Positions 9,594-16,042 of a DNA stretch of 58,048 nt are shown here, piece by piece. A program made the position numbers and the translations under genes. Within the stretch, counting starts at the first letter, position 1. Each line of letters begins with the position of its first letter. Source of the stretch: Psychromonas ossibalaenae ATCC BAA-1528. GTDB lineage: Bacteria > Pseudomonadota > Gammaproteobacteria > Enterobacterales > Psychromonadaceae. The stretch covers positions 1 through 58,048 of the forward strand of contig NZ_KB906996.1 of the NCBI RefSeq assembly GCF_000381745.1, written 5' to 3'. Below the pieces are notes generated by a model. It was not told the DNA's origin. It did no database searches and saw only the letters and a program-made list of their open reading frames with translations.

Positions 9594-9619
9594 TAAAAAA
9601 GGCCGGTAGTTTACCGGCC
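9594..9619 (-). terminator. Rho-independent terminator of the rdh operon
   Basis: A perfect hairpin GGCCGGTA-GTT-TACCGGCC at 9601-9619 is followed, reading the minus strand, by a run of six T (9595-9600). It lies about 320 bp downstream of the rdhB stop codon, beyond the inserted repeat element, so the operon transcript would read through that element. Confidence 0.8.
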
Positions 9620-9650
9620 TGATAAAGGTAATATTAAGCTGCTTGAGATT

Positions 9651-9976
9651 TATCCCCATGTTACCTCAAGATGCTTTGTCAGGCGTTAGCTCGGATACCA
9701 GAGCAAGGCGCAATATGAGGTAATTGTTATTCACTTTTCGATTGTTGCAACGCAGGGCTGGTTTTCGAGCTAACGCCCTGTAGGGCAAGGCAACATACAC
9801 CAATCTGCGTTGTTATAAAATCTCTATGGAGAATAACTATAAAAGAATTAAAGTGTTTATTTTAATTCTACCGAAAAGAATTAACGCAGTTAATTGCTCG
9901 AAAGGTTCAATTTTATGCCTAACATCTCGGCGTAATTTACCTTGCTGACTTTGCATCTTGAAGTATCATGGGTATA
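9651..9976. mobile_element. MITE-like palindromic element at the rdhB 3' end
   Basis: The 326-bp segment is bounded by 31-bp imperfect inverted repeats: TATCCCCATGTTACC... at 9651-9681 and, read from the other strand, TATACCCATGATACTT... at 9976-9946; 25 of 31 positions agree. Inside, 9682-9777 is a core ending in GGCGTTAGCTCG / CGAGCTAACGCC that aligns, reverse-complemented, with the core of a related element at 26343-26437. No transposase gene is present, so it would be a non-autonomous element. Its right terminus lies within the end of rdhB. Apart from this element and the terminator I see nothing in the 455-bp gap 9482-9936. Confidence 0.8.
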
Positions 9977-10248
9977 TTAAGCCCCGGTGCTACTAGATGA
10001 CGCCAGGTCATAATAATCACCACCAGGCCGGAACCGCTGAACAGCGATAAGCCCATCGCACCGGATTGCGGGTAGCCCTCAAGAAATGAAGACCAGCACC
10101 AGGCAACACCGACTAATATATCCACCACCCCGCCGAAAAGCAGCGGTAATGTATACCATTTAAGATCAATAACACGATGGACATAAACCATCACGTTAAT
10201 TGCTAACATACTGATAATTCCCAGTGAGAACCATTGTAGTGCTTCCAT
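9937..10248 (-). CDS. rdhB: Putative reductive dehalogenase membrane anchor, RdhB-like
   Basis: A small integral membrane protein of 103 residues with three predicted helices: about 5-26, 32-52 and 65-84. In known organohalide-respiring bacteria the gene next to rdhA encodes a small three-helix protein that anchors RdhA to the outer face of the inner membrane; size, topology and position (15 bp after rdhA) all fit. The primary sequence of this family is poorly conserved, so the call rests largely on context. The start has a strong ribosome-binding site (GAGGAGAAAGG). The last 12 codons (IPMILQDAKSAR) and the stop lie in the terminal repeat of the inserted element, so the native tail may have been replaced. 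Confidence 0.82.
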   Translation of the reverse strand: MEALQWFSLGIISMLAINVMVYVHRVIDLKWYTLPLLFGGVVDILVGVAWCWSSFLEGYPQSGAMGLSLFSGSGLVVIIMTWRHLVAPGLNIPMILQDAKSAR

Positions 10249-10263
10249 TGCCTTTCTCCTCAG

Positions 10264-11730
10264 TTATCCGGCTGTGCCGATATTATTTTTCATAGAAGTA
10301 TTAGTACGCATATCTTCACCGGATACCCAGAATTTCTCGACCTTAGCAGGAATAGGATCCCGGCTTTGACCGCCGTAACCGAATGCCGGATGCCCTTCCG
10401 CCATCAGACTGTGAACAAATTTAGGCATATACGGATTGACGGCCATAATCATCCAGTGATGCCAGAAATCCGGCTCATTAAAGGTACAGCTGGCAACACA
10501 GTTCAGGCAGGAGGTATCATTGTCCATCCAGAAGTTGAAACATTTTTTAGCATCGGAGTAAAACTTCTTAATGCCGATATGGTTGTTCCAGGTGTAATCG
10601 GGCTCATCGCTGAACTCATAGGTCGGTGCGAAACTAGTATCATCATCCTGGCTGATTGCGCCGGAAGGACAGGCATCGGCACATTTCTTACAGCTTTTAC
10701 AAAATTCAGTGATCCCCCAGGTACGCGGCTGATCGTAAGCATCTTCGAAGTCGATATTAGTAAACACCTTACAAAGACGAACACGCGGTCCCATACCCGG
10801 TACGATAACTGAGCCGTTGCGTCCGCCTTCACCAAGACCAGCCTGAATTGCATATGCCACGGAACTCGCCAGATCGTTGCCGGCGCCCACAGCGTTGTAA
10901 CCGCAGCCGCGGATAAACTTAGCTATTTGACAGGCAATCTTACTCATATCACTGTAACCGTTACCGGTAGCTCCCTCAGCAGTCCAGGACGGCGCAGTAG
11001 CGACATTGTCGTAGTCCATCGGTGTGGCAATAACGATCACTGATTTCGGCTTAAACGGAAAGTCTTTCTCCCAGGACAGAGTACGCTCTTCGACTAAATC
11101 GTAGAGCGGATCATAAACAAAACGTTTATCAAACTTCGCGATCCCAACACGTACGGCGCCAAACAGACGCCCTGTCGAGCGGATCATATCTGCGGCACGT
11201 TTACCGCTTCCCCAGTCAAACTGTTCTTCATGTATATCAGCCTGACTCCAGCTGTGCATCGGCGTATTCGGCTGGGTAAAAGCTGCAGCACGGGATTTAG
11301 CTACAACCAGAGGATACCAGGCGGCATGGCCTATTGCGCGGTCCGCCTGACCGTAACCAGGCTTGTTATTATCAAAGTGATCGCGGTTTTCAAATGTCTG
11401 CAGCGCCCGGTTAAAGTTAAAGTCCTTTTTCTGCAGACGCGCATATTGTGCACCGCGCTCAGGGTTTCTAACCTGTGACAGGTGATAACTGGTTGCATGA
11501 CATAACATCACATCACGCTGATCTTTCGGTTTAAAATTTTCATCAACAACGATCCCCGGGGTATTCAGTGAGCCCTGCAGTGAGGTTTTAGAAGCGCCTA
11601 ATACAGCTCCTCCGCCTAAAATCGCAGCGCCGCCGGCCGCCGCTGTTCTCTTAAAAAAGCTCCGACGCGACATATTCGGCAGTTCATCTTCTGCTTCGAG
11701 TTCTTTGTGATTTTCAACTTGATTTGTCAT
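10264..11730 (-). CDS. rdhA: Respiratory reductive dehalogenase RdhA
   Basis: RdhA enzymes are corrinoid- and Fe-S-dependent terminal reductases that remove halogen from organohalides. The 488-residue protein has a Tat signal at residues 21-46 (SRRSFFKR then an Ala/Gly-rich hydrophobic stretch), so it is exported folded. The core shows YSDMSKIACQIAKFIRGCGYNA (259-280), AGLGEGGRNG (297-306) and GPRVRLCKVFT (314-324), all typical of the corrinoid-binding catalytic domain. Two 4Fe-4S motifs follow: C344-x2-C347-x2-C350-x3-C354P and C397-x10-C408-x2-C411-x3-C415. Size, Tat signal and the second motif separate it from the related QueG. The halogenated substrate cannot be predicted. An alternative start is Met20. 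Confidence 0.95.
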   Translation of the reverse strand: MTNQVENHKELEAEDELPNMSRRSFFKRTAAAGGAAILGGGAVLGASKTSLQGSLNTPGIVVDENFKPKDQRDVMLCHATSYHLSQVRNPERGAQYARLQKKDFNFNRALQTFENRDHFDNNKPGYGQADRAIGHAAWYPLVVAKSRAAAFTQPNTPMHSWSQADIHEEQFDWGSGKRAADMIRSTGRLFGAVRVGIAKFDKRFVYDPLYDLVEERTLSWEKDFPFKPKSVIVIATPMDYDNVATAPSWTAEGATGNGYSDMSKIACQIAKFIRGCGYNAVGAGNDLASSVAYAIQAGLGEGGRNGSVIVPGMGPRVRLCKVFTNIDFEDAYDQPRTWGITEFCKSCKKCADACPSGAISQDDDTSFAPTYEFSDEPDYTWNNHIGIKKFYSDAKKCFNFWMDNDTSCLNCVASCTFNEPDFWHHWMIMAVNPYMPKFVHSLMAEGHPAFGYGGQSRDPIPAKVEKFWVSGEDMRTNTSMKNNIGTAG

Positions 11731-11769
11731 AATTTTTAATTCCCTTCATCTAACAATTTGCGGCCAAAA

Positions 11770-12396
11770 TCACACGACTTCGATTAATTCGAGGTCAAAG
11801 ATCAAGGCTGCATTTCCTGGAATTTGCGGTTGTTTACCCACTTCGCCGTAAGCCAGTTCGGCAGGTACATATACCCGCCATTTAGAGCCCTGAGGCATCA
11901 GCTGTAATACTTCGGTCCACCCGGGGATCACTCCCTGAATTGGAAATTCAGCTGCTTCACCACGTTCAATAGAGCTGTCGAAAACATCGCCGCTGATCAG
12001 CATGCCGTGATAATGAACGATTACGTTATCTACCACACCGGCCCGGCGCCCTTCCCCCATTTCAATCACCTTGTACTGCAGACCGCTGTCAGTCATGATA
12101 ATCCCGGGTTTCAGGGCATTTTCTGACATAAAGGCCTGGCTGCGTCCCGCTTGTCTGCCGGCTTCTTTTTGGCGCAGCGCTTCTACACGGCCGACGATAG
12201 TTTTAAATGCACTTTCGACCTGCTGGTCGGTAATCGGTGCATTTTTTGCGTTGAAACAGTCCAGCATACCGGCAATGGCAACATCAGTATCCAGACCGTC
12301 AAAGTTATGGCTCAGAAGATGGTGACCGAACTGCCAGCCCATGCCGTAACTAACTTTGTGTTCATCTGATTCAAGTGCGGGGGTAATTTCTCTCAT
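11770..12396 (-). CDS. FKBP-type peptidyl-prolyl isomerase, FklB-like
   Basis: A 208-residue cytoplasmic prolyl cis-trans isomerase. Residues 1-95 form the helical dimerisation domain seen in FklB/FkpA/Mip (SYGMGWQFGHHL, IAGMLDCF); residues 100-208 are the FKBP catalytic domain (VIVHYHGMLISGDVFDSS, VIPGWTEVLQLMPQGSKWRVYVPAELAYGE, LIFDLELIEV). There is no signal peptide. It is 39 bp upstream of rdhA and in the same operon. Characterised loci often contain a trigger-factor-like isomerase (PceT/RdhT) that holds the Tat precursor for cofactor loading; I infer that this FKBP plays that role here. Confidence 0.9.
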   Translation of the reverse strand: MREITPALESDEHKVSYGMGWQFGHHLLSHNFDGLDTDVAIAGMLDCFNAKNAPITDQQVESAFKTIVGRVEALRQKEAGRQAGRSQAFMSENALKPGIIMTDSGLQYKVIEMGEGRRAGVVDNVIVHYHGMLISGDVFDSSIERGEAAEFPIQGVIPGWTEVLQLMPQGSKWRVYVPAELAYGEVGKQPQIPGNAALIFDLELIEVV

Positions 12397-12440
12397 AATA
12401 TTTAACCTCGTATTACAAATTAGTTATAAAGCAATGATTC

Positions 12441-12950
12441 TTAGTGTCCGGCCGGCGTCGGCGGCAAAGGTAAAATAACTTCTGTACCGGGTTTCATAAA
12501 ACTGCGGTGGCAGGCATTACAGGCTTGAACGGTTGTGCCGAACGCCTGCATCGCAACATCAGATTCATGATTACGGGCGGCCATGCGCAGGCTGAAGGCC
12601 GCCAGTTTCAGATCTGCTGAAAGCTCCTGAAATTCTGTTTTTCGCTGCAGCAGATCATCGCGCGTATTACTGTCTGCAAATGAGCCGGGCACAAAGAAGA
12701 AATCGTTATACATCTGCGAGATCTGCTCTAGTGCATCGACTCTATTGAGCAGAGTAAATCCGTTCCATTTTTTCTGTCCCGAGGCGATAGCCCCTGCGTC
12801 CATCAGGGTCGCTCCCATCAGGCGATGAACTCCCTGACGGGCCATAACTGCAGGTTTAGCCTGTGAATACGGATCCGGCATTTTATCTGCTCCAGCAGCG
12901 CTGCATAAAGCACTGCTGAGCAGCGCAAAAGTAATTACTGTCTTTTTCAT
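12441..12950 (-). CDS. Cytochrome c' family protein, periplasmic
   Basis: A 169-residue exported c-type cytochrome. The ATG at 12950 is preceded by AGGGAA and begins a clean signal peptide (MKKTVITFALLSSALCSAAG), so it is preferred to a start at 13001. The single haem-binding motif CNACH is at residues 144-148 near the C terminus, and the rest is helical; C-terminal CxxCH in a four-helix protein is the cytochrome c' layout. It is the first gene of the cytochrome-FKBP-rdhA-rdhB operon. A role as electron shuttle to RdhA, or in ligand binding, is inference. Confidence 0.85.
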   Translation of the reverse strand: MKKTVITFALLSSALCSAAGADKMPDPYSQAKPAVMARQGVHRLMGATLMDAGAIASGQKKWNGFTLLNRVDALEQISQMYNDFFFVPGSFADSNTRDDLLQRKTEFQELSADLKLAAFSLRMAARNHESDVAMQAFGTTVQACNACHRSFMKPGTEVILPLPPTPAGH

Positions 12951-13093
12951 TGTAAAAATTCCCTGACTACATACTTCAAGAGGCAAGACGCTTAGCACCA
13001 TATAACTACTTAGAATGCGACTGATAACTTAAAGGGTTAACAAGCGGCTGCTAATTAGAGATAATAGATTTATTCGCTTACCAGACGAACTAA

Positions 13094-13110
13094 GTACCAA
13101 CTGGTACATA
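13094..13110. promoter_or_regulatory. Putative TetR-family operator, site 1
   Basis: The sequence is GTAC-CAACTG-GTACATA, with a palindromic centre GTACCA-AC-TGGTAC. It lies in the tetR/cytochrome c' intergenic region, 41 bp from a second copy of the same pattern. Confidence 0.65.
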
Positions 13111-13134
13111 CACTGCAATCATACTAAACCTCAT

Positions 13135-13151
13135 GTACGCCTTAGTACATA
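13135..13151. promoter_or_regulatory. Putative TetR-family operator, site 2
   Basis: The sequence is GTAC-GCCTTA-GTACATA, within the palindrome ATGTAC-N6-GTACAT. In the minus direction it falls just downstream of the predicted start of transcription of the rdh operon, a repressing position. Confidence 0.65.
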
Positions 13152-13164
13152 AGGTGACTGAAAA

Positions 13165-13211
13165 AATATGAAATTTGCTTGCATTTCAAACAACCTCTTG
13201 ACTTAGATCAA
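13165..13211 (-). promoter_or_regulatory. FNR-type box and possible -10 of the rdh operon
   Basis: TTGAC-TTAG-ATCAA at 13198-13211 differs at one position from the FNR consensus TTGAT-N4-ATCAA. Reading the minus strand, a CATATT hexamer (13170-13165) has its centre 37 bp downstream of the box centre, a spacing suited to FNR activation. The same spacing recurs upstream of the RdhC-like gene. The box also lies 28 bp before tetR and could act on that gene. Confidence 0.6.
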
Positions 13212-13239
13212 GAATAACCTTGGTGATATTAGGATCAGC

Positions 13240-13794
13240 ATGACCAATAAAATTAAACGGCAGCGTTTTTCAAAAAATGAATGGCTTGAAGCAGGATTGA
13301 CAATGCTGGCTACTCAAGGAGTGGACAAGCTCACAATCGGCAGCTTGTCGCGTACAGTTGGTGTCGCTAAGACCAGTTTTTACTGGCACTTTAAAGACAG
13401 ACAGGATCTGCTCGATCATATGCTCGAATATTGGATCTCCGAGTTCAACACGGTACTGACGGACAACCCGGAACTGCTCCCGCTTCCTGCCGAACAGCGC
13501 CTGCAGGCGATAGCAGATACGGTTACCGGACAGGAACTGGCAAAGTATGAGTTAGCCATCCGCGCATGGGCAAGTCATGATCAGTCAGCCCAGACCGTAT
13601 TCGACAGCATGCATTACCGACGAATGGCTGTTATTAAACAGTCTTTTGCCGATGCCGGCTTCGATCCGCTCGAGCAGGAAACCCGAGCCCAGGTTTTCAA
13701 CTGCTATCTCAACTGGGGCAATGTAATGCACAGTGATACTGCTGCATATACAAAAGTTGTTAAGGATTTGATCCCGCTATTGCTGAAACCTTAG
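13240..13794 (+). CDS. TetR-family transcriptional regulator of the rdh locus
   Basis: A 184-residue regulator. The N-terminal helix-turn-helix domain is clear: WLEAGLTMLATQGVDKLTIGSLSRTVGVAKTSFYWHFKDRQDLLDHML (residues about 11-58). The C-terminal part is the variable helical ligand-binding and dimerisation domain. It is divergent from the cytochrome c'-FKBP-rdhAB operon, and two candidate operators lie in the shared 289-bp intergenic region, with two more before the RdhC-like gene. I infer that it represses both operons until an organohalide (or a related compound) binds; other rdh loci more often use MarR, CRP-like or two-component regulators. Its end overlaps the convergent small gene by 18 bp. 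Confidence 0.9.
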   Translation: MTNKIKRQRFSKNEWLEAGLTMLATQGVDKLTIGSLSRTVGVAKTSFYWHFKDRQDLLDHMLEYWISEFNTVLTDNPELLPLPAEQRLQAIADTVTGQELAKYELAIRAWASHDQSAQTVFDSMHYRRMAVIKQSFADAGFDPLEQETRAQVFNCYLNWGNVMHSDTAAYTKVVKDLIPLLLKP

Positions 13795-14022
13795 CACCGG
13801 CTCTTTTATCATTGGCACGGCTGCGCTCTCGGCACTGTTCTCTAACGCCTGCTGCTGCTGGTAAAAACTAACAGCAGCATCCAGCGGATGTTTAGCGGCA
13901 ATCAGCAACGCAGACTGAGCAAAATATATCAGTAACATCATTAAGGTGATGGCGGCTATTATAGTGCTGAAACTGTGCTGACTGCGGCTTGCCTGCCTAC
14001 TGGTTTGTTGAACTTTAGCCAT
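13777..14022 (-). CDS. Small single-pass membrane protein next to the RdhC-like gene
   Basis: An 81-residue protein with one predicted membrane helix (about residues 20-42), a basic N terminus and a polar tail rich in Gln, Ala and Glu. Its ATG overlaps the end of the RdhC-like gene by 8 bp, and the ribosome-binding site AGGAGGAAG lies within that gene, so it is real and translationally coupled. I do not recognise the family. The topology rule suggests a cytoplasmic N terminus and periplasmic C-terminal tail. A role in assembly or electron transfer for the dehalogenase is a guess based on location. Confidence 0.72.
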   Translation of the reverse strand: MAKVQQTSRQASRSQHSFSTIIAAITLMMLLIYFAQSALLIAAKHPLDAAVSFYQQQQALENSAESAAVPMIKEPVLRFQQ

Positions 14023-15271
14023 GCTTCCTCCTGATATTATGCTGATATTGTTCTGCGGACTGAACCTCGATTGCCTGGGATTTACTCAACTTAACTGTGC
14101 TCAGTTTATTAAGCGCCTGACGCCGCGAACGTACTAAAGTATTGAGGCTGAAACCAACCGGGCAGAAAAGACGGCACCAGAAATCAGGTATAAACAATGC
14201 ACCAAATAAAGAGAGCGGCAGTAGATACCACTGCACCCCCGTTCCCTGTAGAGAAAACATCATAGAGAAAGGTTCGTATGAACCCATTGCCGGATGGTGC
14301 GACAGAAAAATCAGCATCATAGAAAACCAGATTAATGTCATAATCAGACCGCGCGAATGTTTAGCCCAGGTCTTGTTAACGGGCAGTTTCATACCGGTTA
14401 TTTTATGCAGTAACATCTGTACCGCCGAGAAGGGACATAACTTTCCACAATAAATATTTTTACCGAGCAGAAAAACAGCGCCAAGAACGGAGCTCATCAT
14501 AATCCACCAAATCGGAGACTGTTTCGGATCTGGAATGTAACCCATTAGCAAACCGCCCAGAGAGCCGATACTTAACGAAGCATTAATATAAAAGCCGATA
14601 AAACCCAGGCTCACCAAGGGAATAAGCAGCTTCAGTTTAGTGTTAAAAGCATTTTTGGCATAACAGCTGTATATCACCACTAGAATAAGCAGCAGCAGCA
14701 GTCCGTCATTAAGCTCAAAGTGCCACTGCTCTGCCTGCCAGCCGGGATCCAGATCTAAACGCTGAACAGCGCTCAAATGCATCGCATTCTGTACAGCCTT
14801 GGCAATACCCCGCGACGAAACAGTCGCACCAGTAACCCCGTCGATATCATCGCCGATAATAAAGTCTGCAGTAACTTCCTTCCCGTTAAATTCCCGATAG
14901 AAATTCTGTTTAGCCAGACGGGCAATAAAAGGCGGCGACTCACGATCGGAAAGCAGAGTCACCTTATTGATATAACCCTGCTTTTCCGTTTCACTTACAG
15001 CCACCGCTAAAATCAGCGGCCCGCCGAAGCCCTGACCTTCGGCGATCAAAATCAGATCTGCTTCAGGCAGATCTTTATGATGACGCAGAAACGCTAACGG
15101 TCCATTGCCTTTAGCCGGTGCAGAGGTAAATGTAGAATTGGGGAAATGCTGCGACAGCAGCTGCACATAGTTAGTTTTGGCCGCCAGGTGACCAATAGCA
15201 AATGCACATAATAAACTTAACCAGGCTAATACCGTTATTAATTTAGATATTCCAGACTTGGAGCGACTCAT
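14015..15271 (-). CDS. RdhC/NosR-like FMN-binding polyferredoxin membrane protein
   Basis: A 418-residue inner-membrane flavoprotein. Residues 1-25 hold the first helix; residues about 55-165 are a periplasmic FMN_bind domain with DGVTGAT (144-150), the motif for covalent FMN attachment at its final Thr. About five helices follow, with CGKLCPF (C275, C279) and CRLFCPV (C366, C370), the paired CxxxCP motifs of the NosR/NirI/RdhC group. These proteins are thought to carry electrons from the quinol pool across the membrane. The ATG at 15271 has GAGGAA upstream; the frame stays open to 15415, but that extension covers the operators and looks non-coding. Confidence 0.87.
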   Translation of the reverse strand: MSRSKSGISKLITVLAWLSLLCAFAIGHLAAKTNYVQLLSQHFPNSTFTSAPAKGNGPLAFLRHHKDLPEADLILIAEGQGFGGPLILAVAVSETEKQGYINKVTLLSDRESPPFIARLAKQNFYREFNGKEVTADFIIGDDIDGVTGATVSSRGIAKAVQNAMHLSAVQRLDLDPGWQAEQWHFELNDGLLLLLILVVIYSCYAKNAFNTKLKLLIPLVSLGFIGFYINASLSIGSLGGLLMGYIPDPKQSPIWWIMMSSVLGAVFLLGKNIYCGKLCPFSAVQMLLHKITGMKLPVNKTWAKHSRGLIMTLIWFSMMLIFLSHHPAMGSYEPFSMMFSLQGTGVQWYLLPLSLFGALFIPDFWCRLFCPVGFSLNTLVRSRRQALNKLSTVKLSKSQAIEVQSAEQYQHNIRRKHG

Positions 15272-15327
15272 ACTCAATTTCCTCAGAGAGCCCGTACTCG
15301 AAAGCTGAACAGAACAACGCAAACAAA

Positions 15328-15344
15328 GTACTAAGCGGTACATA
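15328..15344. promoter_or_regulatory. Putative TetR-family operator, site 3
   Basis: The sequence is GTAC-TAAGCG-GTACATA, upstream of the RdhC-like gene and 39 bp from site 4. It matches the pattern found twice in the tetR/cytochrome c' intergenic region. Confidence 0.65.
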
Positions 15345-15366
15345 TAATACACAGAGTAACTCACAT

Positions 15367-15383
15367 GTACCCCGAGGTACATA
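15367..15383. promoter_or_regulatory. Putative TetR-family operator, site 4
   Basis: The sequence is GTAC-CCCGAG-GTACATA, inside the 7-bp-arm palindrome ATGTACC-CCGA-GGTACAT, the most symmetrical of the four sites. Confidence 0.68.
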
Positions 15384-15397
15384 TTGATTACTCCATT

Positions 15398-15444
15398 AAT
15401 CTGCTCTCTAAGCAAAATTCATCTGCTTGTTTGATCCAAATCAA
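15398..15444 (-). promoter_or_regulatory. FNR box and possible -10 of the RdhC-like operon
   Basis: TTGAT-CCAA-ATCAA at 15431-15444 is a perfect match to the FNR consensus. A CAGATT hexamer (15403-15398, minus strand) has its centre 37 bp downstream, the same distance as in the rdh operon promoter, and operator site 4 follows at once. Confidence 0.65.
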
Positions 15445-15666
15445 CAGAGCCGTCAGCCTCCTAATATCCGCCCGACGCGGACACAGAAGAAAAAACGGTC
15501 ATTTTAAGAAGCTTGTTATTCAACTGCCTGAACCGCTAGCCCCCCCCAGTGCCCAGCAGCTGCCGATGGAGTTTTAATCAATAGTAACAATACGTTACAG
15601 GCAAGATCTGTTAAAAACTGATTAACGATAATGTTGTAATAAGCACTTTCAGAGTTGGATTTATAC

Positions 15667-15888
15667 TCATGCCGGTATTACAAGATCACTAAAATCAGCA
15701 ATCATAATCAAGTCGCTTAACTGATGAACCCGGGCGGCATCATTCTGCAGCTGCCGCCATTTTTGATAATTTGCAGGTGAATTTTCCGCAGAGTATTGGT
15801 AGTCTTGTTCGCCGACAGCACTGCCACCTGTAACAGCCACAGGCTGTAATAAAATAAGCAGTCACCTGAACTGACAATAAAAATACAT
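15667..15888 (-). pseudogene. Small secreted-protein gene interrupted by an in-frame TGA
   Basis: The minus strand carries AGGAG ten bases before an ATG at 15888, then eight codons, a TGA (15864-15862), then 64 uninterrupted codons to a TGA at 15667-15669. The downstream frame begins LLILLQPVAVTGGSAVGEQ, like the hydrophobic core and cleavage region of a signal peptide, and continues with a plausible soluble sequence (NYQKWRQLQNDAARVHQLSD...). The simplest reading is one nonsense mutation in the signal peptide of an unknown small exported protein; a GTG at 15840 could still start a shortened product. I see nothing else convincing between 15445 and 16042. Confidence 0.42.
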
Positions 15889-16042
15889 ATTTTTTGTCTC
15901 CTGATAAATATACAGGCAAGCATACACAACAACAGGTTAAGGAAGAGTTAAGACAAGCAGCACGCTCAGGACAGCGGTGCTTTCAGCACGAATAGCGAGG
16001 CTGAACTATCTTTAAGTAAGTAAATAATGCAAAGGATTTTGT

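Noticed and set aside
10366..10853. Long frames overlapping rdhA on both strands
   Set aside because: They are shadows of a gene with strong motif support and have no start signals of their own.
15272..15415. 48-codon N-terminal extension of the RdhC-like protein
   Set aside because: It would place coding sequence over two operators, has no ribosome-binding site at its start, and the downstream ATG at 15271 begins a normal membrane protein N terminus.
15365..15577. 70-codon plus-strand frame upstream of the RdhC-like gene
   Set aside because: It begins within operator site 4 and crosses the FNR box, with no ribosome-binding site; the regulatory reading explains the sequence better.
15862..15864. 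In-frame TGA read as selenocysteine
   Set aside because: It falls in a signal peptide, where selenocysteine has no evident use, and no insertion hairpin is obvious; a nonsense mutation is simpler.
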